DNA of 47,357 nucleotides from an uncultured Flavobacteriaceae bacterium (GTDB lineage: Bacteria > Bacteroidota > Bacteroidia > Flavobacteriales > Flavobacteriaceae). Location: the NCBI GenBank assembly GCA_947489085.1, contig CANLCJ010000030.1, positions 1 through 47,357 on the forward strand, given 5' to 3'. The notes below the pieces were generated by a model that did no database searches, was not told the origin of the DNA, and worked only from the letters and a program-made list of their open reading frames with translations. Position 1 is the first letter of the stretch, and the number at the start of each line of letters is the position of its first letter. Made by a program: the position numbers and the translations under genes. Positions 14,058-24,022 of the stretch are shown here, piece by piece.

Positions 14058-16475
14058 TTAGCGTAACCTAGGGAAATTACTAGGATTACTTTCATGCATA
14101 ACATTGTATACAGCTTCGAAAATATCTTCTAAAGATGGTTTAGAGAAGTAATCGCCGTCGTTACCATAAGCAGGTCTATGCGCTTTAGCTGTTAACGTTT
14201 TTGGTGTACTGTCTAAGTATTGGAATGCATTTTGCTCATTAATTATCTTGTCTAATATGTAAGCAGAGGCGCCTCCAGGAACGTCTTCGTCTATTACCAT
14301 TAAACGATTGGTTTTTGCTACACTTTTTACAATATCATGATGCTTATCGAAGGGCACTAAAGATTGTACATCTATAATTTCGACATCTATACCAAGTGCA
14401 ATTAATTCTTTAGAGGCTTGTTCTACCAAACGTAAAGTGGAGCCATAGGAAACCAACGTAATGTCTGCACCTTCTTTTAGAGTTTCTACAACACCTACAG
14501 GTGTTTTAAAGTTACCTAAGTTATTTGGGCGTCTTTCTTTTAATCTGTAACCGTTTAAGCATTCTACCACTAAAGCAGGATCGTCGGTTTCTAAAAGTGT
14601 ATTATAAAACCCAGCTGCTTTGGTCATGTTTCTGGGAACGAGAATTAAAACGCCTCGCATAAGGTTTAGTACACCTCCCATTTGCGATCCTGAGTGCCAT
14701 ATACCTTCTAAGCGATGGCCTCGGGTTCTTATAATAAGTGGTGCTTTTTGGCGGCCTTTTGTTCTGTAGTGTAACGAAGCAAGATCGTCGCTAATTACAT
14801 GTAAAGTATATAAAATATAATCTAGATATTGAATCTCGGCAATGGGGCGCAGGCCACGTAATGCCATGCCAATACCTTGGCCTATAATGGTGGCTTCTCG
14901 TATGCCAACATCTGCCACACGTAATTCGCCATATTTTTCTTGTAAGCCTTCTAAACCTTGATTTACATCGCCTATAGTTCCAGAGTCTTCACCAAAAATT
15001 AAACTTTCTGGATGCTTATCGAAAATGGCATCGAAATTATCTCTTATAATTATTCTTCCATCTACAACTTCTGAAGTATCATCGAAAATGGGTTTTACTT
15101 CACTTACATGCAATGCAGACTTGTCGGTTTCACTATATAAATGAGAGCTAAAACGTGGTTGTACAAAGTTGAAATAATTGTCTATCCAAGTTCTTAATGC
15201 GTCTTTTTTAGCATCTGCGCCATCTTCGGCAATTACATATCTTAAAGCTTTTCTAGCATGGGATAAAATATCTTTTCGAGTGGGTTCGTTTATAACAGCT
15301 AAAGTGTCTTTTAATTGTGTTATAAATACGCCGTTTATGTGTTGCTCTGCAATTTCTTCTAAAAGCGTAACCAGCTCTTTTTGTTCTTTTTTTAAAGGAG
15401 TCATAAAAGTAGTCCAGGCTTTATTTCTGCCTTCTTTTACTTCTCGCTTAATAATACGTTCTATGTTTACTAAAGTCTCATTGGTAGCAATCCCACTTTC
15501 TATAATCCACTCGCGCATTTTTTTATTACAGTCGAAATCTGCTTCCCATTTTAAACGTTCGCCACTTTTGTAGCGTTCGTGAGATCCAGAAGTAGAATGA
15601 CCTTGGGGTTGTGTAAGGTCTACAACGTGTATAAGCACAGGAACATGCTGTTTTCTTGCTATTTCTGCTGCTTCTTGATACGTTTCTACAATGTTAGGGT
15701 AGTCCCAACCTTTAATTTTTAATATTTCTAAGCCTTTATTGTTGTCGTCTCTCTGAAAGCCTTTTAAAACTTCTGAAATGTCTTCTTTTGTGGTTTGGTG
15801 TTTGGCATGCACGGAGATGCCATACTCGTCATCCCAAATGCTAATAACCATTGGCACTTGCATAACACCAGCGGCATTTATGGTTTCTAAAAATAAACCT
15901 TCTGTTGTGCTTGCATTTCCTATAGTACCCCATGCCACTTCATTACCGTTTACAGAAAATTTCCCGGAATTTAAATTTTTGAGTTCTCTGTAAACTTGAG
16001 ATGCTTGTGCTAGTCCTAATAAACGTGGCATTTGCCCAGCTGTAGGGGAAATATCTGAACTTGAATTGTATTGTTTTGTTAAGTCTTTCCAATTGCCATT
16101 TTCGTCAAGACTATGTGTTACAAAATGGCCTCCCATTTGGCGACCAGCCGACATGGGCTCGTACTCAAGATTGGTATTTGCATATAACCCTGCAAAAAAT
16201 TGCTCTATAGAAAGTTCGCCTATAGCCATCATAAAGGTTTGGTCTCTGTAATAGCCAGAACGCCAATCTCCCTTTTGAAATGCCTTTGCCATTGCTAGCT
16301 GTGGTATTTCTTTACCATCTCCAAAAATTCCAAACTTAGCTTTACCAGTAAGCACTTCTCGTCTTCCCAGTAGGCTACATTCTCTACTTAGTACAGCTAT
16401 TTTATAGTCGTTTAAAACCTCTGCTTTAAAATCTTCGAATGATATGTTATTTTTTATTTCGGTGATGGATTCCAT
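14058..16475 (-). CDS. Branched-chain 2-oxo acid dehydrogenase E1, fused alpha and beta subunits
   Basis: An 805-aa thiamine-diphosphate enzyme. The alpha part (about 1-440) has GRQMGGHF, the cofactor-binding region GTIGNASTTEGLFLETINAA (about 182-201) and GHSTSGSHERY, the loop region of E1-alpha. The beta part (about 465-805) has FGEDSGTIGDVNQGLEGL, GIREATIIGQGIGMALRGLRPI and DEDVPGGASAYILD. Fusion of the two subunits in this order is frequent in Bacteroidota. The enzyme decarboxylates branched-chain 2-oxo acids, feeding branched-chain fatty acid synthesis and amino acid breakdown. E2 and E3 are not in the window. A small helical protein follows in the same transcript. Confidence 0.92.
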   Translation of the reverse strand: MESITEIKNNISFEDFKAEVLNDYKIAVLSRECSLLGRREVLTGKAKFGIFGDGKEIPQLAMAKAFQKGDWRSGYYRDQTFMMAIGELSIEQFFAGLYANTNLEYEPMSAGRQMGGHFVTHSLDENGNWKDLTKQYNSSSDISPTAGQMPRLLGLAQASQVYRELKNLNSGKFSVNGNEVAWGTIGNASTTEGLFLETINAAGVMQVPMVISIWDDEYGISVHAKHQTTKEDISEVLKGFQRDDNNKGLEILKIKGWDYPNIVETYQEAAEIARKQHVPVLIHVVDLTQPQGHSTSGSHERYKSGERLKWEADFDCNKKMREWIIESGIATNETLVNIERIIKREVKEGRNKAWTTFMTPLKKEQKELVTLLEEIAEQHINGVFITQLKDTLAVINEPTRKDILSHARKALRYVIAEDGADAKKDALRTWIDNYFNFVQPRFSSHLYSETDKSALHVSEVKPIFDDTSEVVDGRIIIRDNFDAIFDKHPESLIFGEDSGTIGDVNQGLEGLQEKYGELRVADVGIREATIIGQGIGMALRGLRPIAEIQYLDYILYTLHVISDDLASLHYRTKGRQKAPLIIRTRGHRLEGIWHSGSQMGGVLNLMRGVLILVPRNMTKAAGFYNTLLETDDPALVVECLNGYRLKERRPNNLGNFKTPVGVVETLKEGADITLVSYGSTLRLVEQASKELIALGIDVEIIDVQSLVPFDKHHDIVKSVAKTNRLMVIDEDVPGGASAYILDKIINEQNAFQYLDSTPKTLTAKAHRPAYGNDGDYFSKPSLEDIFEAVYNVMHESNPSNFPRLR

Positions 16476-16630
16476 ATTAAGAGGGTTAGAATGCAGGCGA
16501 AATTAATCAATTTTTGATGGTTTTGCAATAAATACCTACCTAAAAAAACGATACTTTATGCAATAAAATAGAATTTTACTTTAAAATTATAATAATTATG
16601 TATGAAAATGGGTGAAAAAATAGAAATAAT

Positions 16631-19483
16631 CTAAAACCAACGTCTTTTAAAGAGGCCTAATAAAGATTCTGGATCTACTGTAAATTTAAAACGAATGCGT
16701 TGTTCGTAATTGGGTTGGTTAATTTCGAAGCCCAGATTGGAATATACAGGGAAGTAGAGTTCGAAATAATCGGTTACGAGGTTTACTCTTATACCAGAAT
16801 CGTATACAAACTCAGTTGGTGTACGTCTATTTTTTACCAATCCTAAATCGCCATAAGCCAGTATGTAACGCCAAAGTGTGGTACTTACATTTGTGGTTGC
16901 AATCCATTGGTTTGCAAAATCTACATTTAATCTGGATTTAAAGCCGCCTTCTGCTTCTATAAATTGCTGGCTAAAGATACCTGTATCTTCAGAACGGCCT
17001 AAATAATTATACTCGAAAAGGTAATCTGTAGGACGGTCTAGCGCAAAGCTGAAAAAATCAGAATCGTCTGGATTATCGTTATTTAAAAAAGTACCTCCAA
17101 AAAACCTCACATTAAGTTGTCTGTTGTTTTGAAACAGCCTTCTGTATTCGTAATTTAAAGAGAGTTTGCTAAACGTTCTAGATAATTGGTAGTCTACGTA
17201 CCATTTGCTAAAGTTTATTAAATTATCGTTAGAGTGTATGTATCTGGCGTTAAATACGCTGTAGTCTGGTTCGTCATCGTTGCTTACATTAGAGATAACA
17301 CGATCGGGATTAGAGAAATCTTGATCTCTATCTATGTCCAAATATCTAAATCGTAAAGCTCTACGTTTATTAGCTCTAAAGTCTTTATCGTCTCTAAATA
17401 CGAAACTTAATCCTGGGGTAAAACGTCTAACAAATAGGTCTTCGGCAAAAGATCTTCTGCCAAAACGCGCTCCATAGCTTATTGCAAAGAGATTGCTATT
17501 TTCTATATTATGCGTCATAAATGCAGAAACACTTCCTGTTAAAGCTTGAGAGCCTACAGAGTATTGGGGCTGTATTTTATACTTTAAATTTCTTTTAAGT
17601 AGTGTGCCATTGTATACTTTAATCCCTAGATTTAAGCCATCGTATATATTACTAAACTCTACAATGGGCATAAAAAACACTTGGTTGTAATAAGGGTCTT
17701 CTACATCTTTAAAAAGCTTAAATTGTAAGGGTTTATTATTAAAAAACACACCTTTTAACGATTTCCAGTTGTCTCTAAGGTTAAATTCTGGGGCTTCTCC
17801 ATTATAGTTTAATACCAATTTATTACTGGTGTTTCTTGGTATTGTAATTGTTTTTTGTCCTATAATATTTTCTACCCAATGCTTAGAAATGATACTGTCA
17901 TTATTTAAGGCATAAAGCGAAATAGGCATGCTATTGTCTCTCTTGTTTTTTATAGTAAGCTGTATGGAGTCTTTGGTTTTTACAACGTTTCTAATTTTAA
18001 AATCGATTTTTTTTCTGGTTTTTAAATAGTCTGTAAAAAACCAATCGATATCTTTTTCTGTTTTAGATTTTATAAACGTTTCAAAATCTTTTGTAGAGGT
18101 GTATTCTAATTTGTTTTCTTGTAAAAATGTGGCTAGTGTTTTTTCTACAACACCTTGGTTTACAAAAGCGTCTAGATACTTTAAACCTATACCTGCCTTG
18201 TATTTGTTTGCTATATTACTATTAAACTTTAATAATGAATCTTTTTGCATAAGTAAGGGTTGGTCTCTGTTGGACCTGGCCATACTCATATACCCTATGG
18301 TGTATTTTTCGTTGTAAAACAGATCGGCAGCATGAAAAGCTCTAACGCCCCAGATTTTTGCTAGTTTTCCTAAAAACTTAACATCTGGATAGTGCTGGTC
18401 TACATATTTCATTAAAAAATAGACTTGTACACCATCGAATAACCATTGGTCTTTTCTAGGGTTTATAAGGAGTGTATTTTCTAAATAATTACGCAGCGCA
18501 ACTTTAAGGAGTTTTAGTTCGTATTGAAAACTATCTGAATAGGGTTTTAAAAACGAGGGTAGGGCGTTTAAGCCATACACGGGATCGTTACGGTTGTCTA
18601 TTTCAGACAGTAATAGTTTTTCATGAGGGTAATTGCCTAAATTATCTAGAATGTAATTGATAACTTTATCGTTAACTAGTACTTTATCTACCATGCTTAA
18701 ATCGGAATCGTAAACATCGGATACAATTTCGATGTTGGTATTCTTAATAGATCTAAATTTGGAGTCTTGACTTAAATAGAGCTTGTTACTAATTCTATTT
18801 AATCCACTCAGGGTTATGGTTTTAGTGGTATCTACAACGGTAAGGTTTTCAATATTTAATTCTGAAGTGAGTTTGTAGGTCTCTGGATAACTTAGTTGTA
18901 ATTTTAAATTGGATTTTGGTATAAATAAATCGTTAAGATTTTTATTACTGGAATACTGCCAGCCCTTATAATACACGGCAGGGGTAATGTACCAGTACCT
19001 TAAATTAAAATCGTTTGCTTTAGTATACCCGTAACCTGTAAATTTGTCGTCTGCTATTTTAACCTTGTACTTTAGTTTGATAGTATAAGATGCTTTGGGT
19101 AATAGGGGCTGAGACAACTCAACTTTTATAACATCTATTTGATCTTTTAAACGCTTAAAATTTAATGAACTGTTGTTTTGTGCAATGTACTCTATTGCTG
19201 TAAACCCTCGCTCTTCGTCTTTAGCTAGATGAAACTTACTAATGTACTCTTCTGCCAAACGTTCTGCTAAAGCTGTTTTTTTGGAGGCATAGCTATGGTT
19301 CCAATCGTTTAAGTAAATGTGTGTTAAGGTGTCTTCAGACGTATTAACGTATGTTATGGTTTGAGAAATATCAATTGTTTTTTCTGTGGTATTAAAATTT
19401 GCATCTATTTCCATAGCATTTTGGGCATAGCTCAAAATATTACAAAAAATAAGGCACAGGTATGTAAAGTGGTATATTCTCAA
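16631..19483 (-). CDS. M1-peptidase-like outer-membrane protein without the zinc motif
   Basis: A 950-aa exported protein (leader YLCLIFCNILSYA). Residues about 20-240 resemble the N-terminal beta domain of M1 aminopeptidases (TITYVNTSEDTLTHIYLNDW, YWYITPAVYYKGW). The following domain keeps the fold but not the catalytic residues: where HExxH(18x)E is expected there is KVALRNYLENTL and then QWLFDGVQVYFLMKY, so no zinc-binding pair is seen. From about 600 to the C-terminal Phe, repeated amphipathic strands suggest an outer-membrane beta-barrel. It is the last gene of a likely uvrA-LOG-M1-like operon (gaps of 25 and 50 bases). It is probably a surface scaffold or receptor; the function is unknown. 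Confidence 0.8.
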   Translation of the reverse strand: MRIYHFTYLCLIFCNILSYAQNAMEIDANFNTTEKTIDISQTITYVNTSEDTLTHIYLNDWNHSYASKKTALAERLAEEYISKFHLAKDEERGFTAIEYIAQNNSSLNFKRLKDQIDVIKVELSQPLLPKASYTIKLKYKVKIADDKFTGYGYTKANDFNLRYWYITPAVYYKGWQYSSNKNLNDLFIPKSNLKLQLSYPETYKLTSELNIENLTVVDTTKTITLSGLNRISNKLYLSQDSKFRSIKNTNIEIVSDVYDSDLSMVDKVLVNDKVINYILDNLGNYPHEKLLLSEIDNRNDPVYGLNALPSFLKPYSDSFQYELKLLKVALRNYLENTLLINPRKDQWLFDGVQVYFLMKYVDQHYPDVKFLGKLAKIWGVRAFHAADLFYNEKYTIGYMSMARSNRDQPLLMQKDSLLKFNSNIANKYKAGIGLKYLDAFVNQGVVEKTLATFLQENKLEYTSTKDFETFIKSKTEKDIDWFFTDYLKTRKKIDFKIRNVVKTKDSIQLTIKNKRDNSMPISLYALNNDSIISKHWVENIIGQKTITIPRNTSNKLVLNYNGEAPEFNLRDNWKSLKGVFFNNKPLQFKLFKDVEDPYYNQVFFMPIVEFSNIYDGLNLGIKVYNGTLLKRNLKYKIQPQYSVGSQALTGSVSAFMTHNIENSNLFAISYGARFGRRSFAEDLFVRRFTPGLSFVFRDDKDFRANKRRALRFRYLDIDRDQDFSNPDRVISNVSNDDEPDYSVFNARYIHSNDNLINFSKWYVDYQLSRTFSKLSLNYEYRRLFQNNRQLNVRFFGGTFLNNDNPDDSDFFSFALDRPTDYLFEYNYLGRSEDTGIFSQQFIEAEGGFKSRLNVDFANQWIATTNVSTTLWRYILAYGDLGLVKNRRTPTEFVYDSGIRVNLVTDYFELYFPVYSNLGFEINQPNYEQRIRFKFTVDPESLLGLFKRRWF

Positions 19484-19533
19484 ATTAACATTTTAGGGTT
19501 AAACTAGTAGGTGTTGGTATATATTTTTAGAGT

Positions 19534-20223
19534 TTAGAAGTTAGGACTTAAATCTGATTTTTGATAAAAGGCATTTAATATGGTGATAACCTCATCTTCA
19601 TGGTCTACAATATGAATTAAATCCATGTCTTCTGGACTTATATTGCCATTGCGTTCTAATAATGTTGATTTTACCCAATCGATAAGGCCTGTCCAAAATT
19701 TTGAGCCTACTAAAATAATAGGGAATTTCTCTATTTTATTGGTTTGTATTAGTGTTATGGCTTCAAACAACTCATCTAAAGTACCAAAGCCACCTGGCAT
19801 AACCACAAAGCCTTGAGAGTATTTTACAAACATGACTTTACGAACAAAAAAGTAATCGAAGTCTAAACTTTTATCAGGATCTATATAAGGATTGTCATGC
19901 TGTTCGAAAGGTAAATCTATGTTTAAACCTACAGAAGTACCTCCACCTTTGTTGGCACCTTTGTTACCTGCTTCCATAATTCCTGGACCACCTCCTGTGA
20001 TAACGCCATATCCAGATTCAACAATTTTTTCTGCAACTCTAACGGTTAATTGGTAGTACTCGTCTTCTGGTTTTGTTCTAGCCGATCCAAAAATAGACAC
20101 ACATGGCCCTATTTTGCTCATTTTTTCAAATCCATTTACAAACTCTCCCATTATTTTAAAAAGCGCCCAAGAATCGTTAGTTTTTATTTCGTTCCAGCTT
20201 TTATGTCTTTGTTCTTTTCTCAT
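19534..20223 (-). CDS. LOG family protein (TIGR00730-type nucleoside monophosphate phosphoribohydrolase)
   Basis: A 229-aa protein with GGGPGIMEAGNKGA and VMPGGFGTLDELFEAIT, the two motifs of the LOG (lysine-decarboxylase-like) family. Members release the base from nucleoside 5'-monophosphates, including cytokinin ribotides in plants and some bacteria; the PGGxGTxxE loop holds the catalytic residues. It lies 25 bases downstream of uvrA and is probably co-transcribed. The usual annotation 'lysine decarboxylase' for such proteins is misleading. Confidence 0.9.
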   Translation of the reverse strand: MRKEQRHKSWNEIKTNDSWALFKIMGEFVNGFEKMSKIGPCVSIFGSARTKPEDEYYQLTVRVAEKIVESGYGVITGGGPGIMEAGNKGANKGGGTSVGLNIDLPFEQHDNPYIDPDKSLDFDYFFVRKVMFVKYSQGFVVMPGGFGTLDELFEAITLIQTNKIEKFPIILVGSKFWTGLIDWVKSTLLERNGNISPEDMDLIHIVDHEDEVITILNAFYQKSDLSPNF

Positions 20224-20248
20224 GTATTTTGGTATAGTATTCTTTTGT

Positions 20249-23080
20249 TTATTGTAATTCCTTTTTTAAAAATTTTGCGGTGTAGCTTTTCTTATGTTTT
20301 GCTACTTGTTCTGGAGTGCCTTTGGCAATAACTTCCCCACCGCCTTTACCACCTTCGTAGCCTATATCTACAATATAATCTACGGTTTTTATAACGTCTA
20401 GGTTGTGTTCTATAATTAATACTGTATTGCCTTTGTTTACAAGTTTATTAAGCACAAGCATTAGCACGCGTATGTCTTCAAAATGTAAACCTGTTGTAGG
20501 CTCATCTAAAATATAGAATGTATTGCCTGTATCTCTTTTGCTTAATTCTGTAGCAAGTTTAATACGTTGTGCTTCTCCTCCAGAGAGCGTTGTACTTTGT
20601 TGGCCTAGTGTAATGTAACCTAAGCCTACATCGTTTATCGTTTTAAGTTTTCTGTGTATTTTAGGAATATGCTCAAAAAAGTCTACAGCTTCTGTAATCG
20701 TCATATTCAACACATCACTTATATTTTTTCCTTTGTAACGAATTTCTAAGGTTTCTCTGTTAAAACGCTTACCGTGGCAGGTTTCGCATTCTACGTAAAC
20801 GTCTGGTAAAAAATTCATTTCTATAACTCTTAACCCACCGCCTTTGCAAGTTTCGCAACGTCCTCCTTTTACATTAAAACTAAAGCGTCCTGCTTTATAA
20901 CCACGAATCATAGCTTCGGGTATTTTGGCAAAAAGACTTCTTATCTCATCGAATGTTTTGGTATAGGTTGCGGGGTTGCTTCTTGGAGTACGTCCAATAG
21001 GCGACTGGTTAATGTCGATTACTTTATCAATGTGTTCTAAACCTTTTATACTCTTGTAAGGCATAGGTTTTTTTACACCATTAAAATAGTAAGCGTTTAA
21101 TATAGGATATAGCGTTTCGTTGATTAGTGTAGATTTGCCACTTCCCGAGACTCCTGTTATACCGATCATTTGACCTAGTGGAAGTTTAACGGAAACATTT
21201 TTTAAATTATTGCCCGTACAGCCCTTTAATTCTAAAAATTTACCATTTCCTTTGCGACGCTCTTTAGGGATTTCAATATTTTTTGCGCCGTTTAAATAGT
21301 CTGCCGTTAGCGTTTTATGTGTTTTTAATTGATCTGGGCTACCTTTACTTATAATTTCTCCACCGTGTTTTCCTGCTCTTGGGCCTATATCGATAACATA
21401 GTCTGCACGCTCTATCATGTCTTTATCGTGTTCTACCACAATTACAGAGTTGCCAATGTCTCTTAATGCTACAAGAGAGTTTATAAGTTTTTCGTTATCG
21501 CGTTGGTGTAGGCCTATGCTGGGTTCGTCTAATATATAGAGTACACCAACCAATTGCGAACCAATTTGTGTAGCAAGCCTAATGCGTTGTGCTTCTCCAC
21601 CAGAAAGGGTTTTAGAGCTTCGATTTAAGGTTAAATAGTCAAGCCCAACATCTAACAAAAATTGTATTCGCGTTTGTATTTCTTTTAAAATCTCTTCTGC
21701 AATTTTTAATTGTTTTGTAGAGAGGTGTTGTTTAAGCCCTTTAAACCAAGTTGCCAACTCAACGATATCTGTATTGGCAAGTTCGGCTATGTTTTTTTCG
21801 TTTATTTTAAAATAGAGCGATTCTTTTTTTAATCGCGTACCATTGCAAACAGGACAATGTATTTTATCCATGTAGTCTTTCGCCCAGCGTTTTAAGGCTG
21901 TGGTTTCTGCCGTTTTATATTGGTTCTCTATAAAATTAGCGACACCTTCGAAATCAATTTTATAGTCTCTGGTAACGCCTAGTGTTTTACTTTCAACAGA
22001 AAATTTATCGTTACCGCCATATAAAATCACTTCTTGAGCTTCTTTTGGAATGTCTTTGTAGGCATCGGTTAATTTAAAATTATAGCGTTGTGCTATGGTT
22101 TCAAATTGCTTAAAAATCCAACTCTTTTTGGCTGCACCGTGGGGTGCTATGGCACCATTTTTAATAGACAAACTTTTGTCTGGTATTATTTTATTTGGGT
22201 TAACTTGGTATAATTCGCCTATGCCATTACAGTTTGCACAAGCTCCTTTTGGGGAGTTGAACGAAAAATTATTAGGCTCGGGGTTGGGGTAAGAAATGCC
22301 AGAAGAAGGACACATTAGGTTTCTACTAAAGTAACGTGCTTCGCTGGTATCTTGATCTATTACCATAAGCACATTGTCGCCATGGTACATTGCTGTATTA
22401 ATAGTTTCTGTAAGGCGCTTATCGTTATCAGGACTGTCGTTAACAACAAGACGGTCTATTACAATTTCTATATCGTGCGTTTTGTAACGATCGAGTTTCA
22501 TACCTTTAGTAAGGTCTTTAATCTCGCCATCGGCTCTTACTTTTACAAAGCCTTGTTTTGCAATTTGCTCGAATAATTCTCTGTAATGTCCTTTTCTGGA
22601 ACGTACTACAGGTGCTAGAATATTAATGCGCTTGCCTTCAAAATCTTTAAAAATAAGCGCTTTTATTTGTTCGTCGCTATAGCTTACCATTTTATCGCCA
22701 GAATTATAGCTATAGGCATCACTGGCCCTTGCAAATAGCAAACGCATAAAATCGTAGATTTCTGTGATAGTGCCTACTGTAGAGCGTGGCGATTTACTGG
22801 TGGTTTTTTGTTCTATAGCAATAACAGGGGATAGGCCATCTATTTTATCCACATCTGGACGCTCTAAACCGCCTAAAAACTGTCTGGCATAAGCCGAAAA
22901 GGTTTCTATATAACGTCTTTGGCCTTCAGCATAAATGGTATCGAAAGCCAGAGAGGATTTACCACTGCCAGATAAGCCTGTAATAACTACAAGCTGCTCT
23001 CGGGGAATGGAAACGTCTATATTTTTTAGGTTATGGACTCTAGCGCCTTTAACCTCTATTTTTTCTTCAAAATTAGTCAT
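20249..23080 (-). CDS. uvrA: Excinuclease ABC subunit A
   Basis: A 943-aa UvrA, the damage-recognition ATPase of nucleotide excision repair. Two ABC modules are complete: Walker A GLSGSGKSS (near 34) and GVSGSGKST (near 640), each with an LSGGEAQRI signature and an ILDEP Walker B. Zinc-site residues occur at CPVCNGTR and at CETCKGGG...CETCHGKRF. The first zinc module, however, reads CPSSG...CANCNG, so one of its four Cys is Ser. It heads the minus-strand group followed by the LOG and M1-like genes. The start is placed at MTNFEEKIEVKGARVHNLKN, normal for the family. Confidence 0.97.
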   Translation of the reverse strand: MTNFEEKIEVKGARVHNLKNIDVSIPREQLVVITGLSGSGKSSLAFDTIYAEGQRRYIETFSAYARQFLGGLERPDVDKIDGLSPVIAIEQKTTSKSPRSTVGTITEIYDFMRLLFARASDAYSYNSGDKMVSYSDEQIKALIFKDFEGKRINILAPVVRSRKGHYRELFEQIAKQGFVKVRADGEIKDLTKGMKLDRYKTHDIEIVIDRLVVNDSPDNDKRLTETINTAMYHGDNVLMVIDQDTSEARYFSRNLMCPSSGISYPNPEPNNFSFNSPKGACANCNGIGELYQVNPNKIIPDKSLSIKNGAIAPHGAAKKSWIFKQFETIAQRYNFKLTDAYKDIPKEAQEVILYGGNDKFSVESKTLGVTRDYKIDFEGVANFIENQYKTAETTALKRWAKDYMDKIHCPVCNGTRLKKESLYFKINEKNIAELANTDIVELATWFKGLKQHLSTKQLKIAEEILKEIQTRIQFLLDVGLDYLTLNRSSKTLSGGEAQRIRLATQIGSQLVGVLYILDEPSIGLHQRDNEKLINSLVALRDIGNSVIVVEHDKDMIERADYVIDIGPRAGKHGGEIISKGSPDQLKTHKTLTADYLNGAKNIEIPKERRKGNGKFLELKGCTGNNLKNVSVKLPLGQMIGITGVSGSGKSTLINETLYPILNAYYFNGVKKPMPYKSIKGLEHIDKVIDINQSPIGRTPRSNPATYTKTFDEIRSLFAKIPEAMIRGYKAGRFSFNVKGGRCETCKGGGLRVIEMNFLPDVYVECETCHGKRFNRETLEIRYKGKNISDVLNMTITEAVDFFEHIPKIHRKLKTINDVGLGYITLGQQSTTLSGGEAQRIKLATELSKRDTGNTFYILDEPTTGLHFEDIRVLMLVLNKLVNKGNTVLIIEHNLDVIKTVDYIVDIGYEGGKGGGEVIAKGTPEQVAKHKKSYTAKFLKKELQ

Positions 23081-23190
23081 AACAACACAAAGTTGCGAAG
23101 TTACGTTATTTGTGTTTAAGATTGAAGTAGGAAAGCTATTATAAAATAGTTAAAATAATTATTTACTGTGCTCTAAACTCTGGCAAATGT

Positions 23191-23886
23191 TTATTTGGTT
23201 TTTACATCGGAAATTTCCATGCCAAAAAATAAAATTTTATGAAATTGTGGCAACTTCATCCCTGTTTCGGTATTTTGCCAATTGCTCCAAGTGGCCTGTA
23301 AACCGTCAATAGGTGTTTTGGCGTTCCACATGCTGCACGCTACTGGCACATGCTTATCGTTAAACTGCCACAAATACGAGTCGTTATTGCTATATGTTAC
23401 AAGTAGAGCATCTTTTTTTCCATAAGTAACCAAGGTTCTTTTAACGTCTTTTTCGAAAACTTGGTAAGGTGCTACAAGCCAAAAAATATCTTCTCGAAAG
23501 TAGGTAGTGGCTTCTTCTACAAGTTCTGCTCCGAGTTTGCCTTGAATTATAAAGCTGTGCACATAAGCTTTACTTTCTGTAGGTGTTTCTAGATTTAATT
23601 TTACTTTATAATCTTTCCAGTAGACCTCACAGTTTTTATCTGCTTTATGCCATTTATAGTGTCGTTTATTTTTAAAAGTCCACTCAATGTAATCTGTACC
23701 TACATAAGCTTCGTAATTTAATGCCATGAGCATTTTAGTGGCCAATTTATCAGCGGCACTACCTTGTTGGCCTGTAGGGAGGTCTTGATGATTTTGGTAA
23801 TAGAGGTAACCAAAAAATAATAGGCTTGGAAGTGTTAAAAAAACAACAATACCTAGAATTATTTTTAGGGGTTTTTTATATGCCAT
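23191..23886 (-). CDS. Membrane-anchored conserved protein of unknown function
   Basis: A 231-aa protein with one N-terminal membrane helix (IILGIVVFLTLPSLLFFGYLYY, about residues 9-30) and a soluble periplasmic-side domain with many Trp and Tyr residues (YIEWTFKNKRHYKWHK, NDSYLWQFNDKH). I do not recognise a named family; the pattern of strands recalls lipid- or lipoprotein-binding periplasmic folds but that is weak. It is flanked by uvrA and the AcpH-like gene with no sign of a shared operon. Confidence 0.8.
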   Translation of the reverse strand: MAYKKPLKIILGIVVFLTLPSLLFFGYLYYQNHQDLPTGQQGSAADKLATKMLMALNYEAYVGTDYIEWTFKNKRHYKWHKADKNCEVYWKDYKVKLNLETPTESKAYVHSFIIQGKLGAELVEEATTYFREDIFWLVAPYQVFEKDVKRTLVTYGKKDALLVTYSNNDSYLWQFNDKHVPVACSMWNAKTPIDGLQATWSNWQNTETGMKLPQFHKILFFGMEISDVKTK

Positions 23887-24022
23887 TTTAGATGAAAATT
23901 GTAGTTTTCAGCAGTTCGAAAGTATTAAAAAGCATCGGTATACTAAAGGATATACTATAATATTCGTTAGCTTACTTTTCTTATAGACGATCTGCATCTA
24001 CATTTACGAGACAAATAGCAAT

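Noticed and set aside
19534-20223. Lysine decarboxylase
   Set aside because: The PGGFGTLDE and GGGPGIME motifs identify the LOG nucleotide phosphoribohydrolase family; the decarboxylase name is historical.
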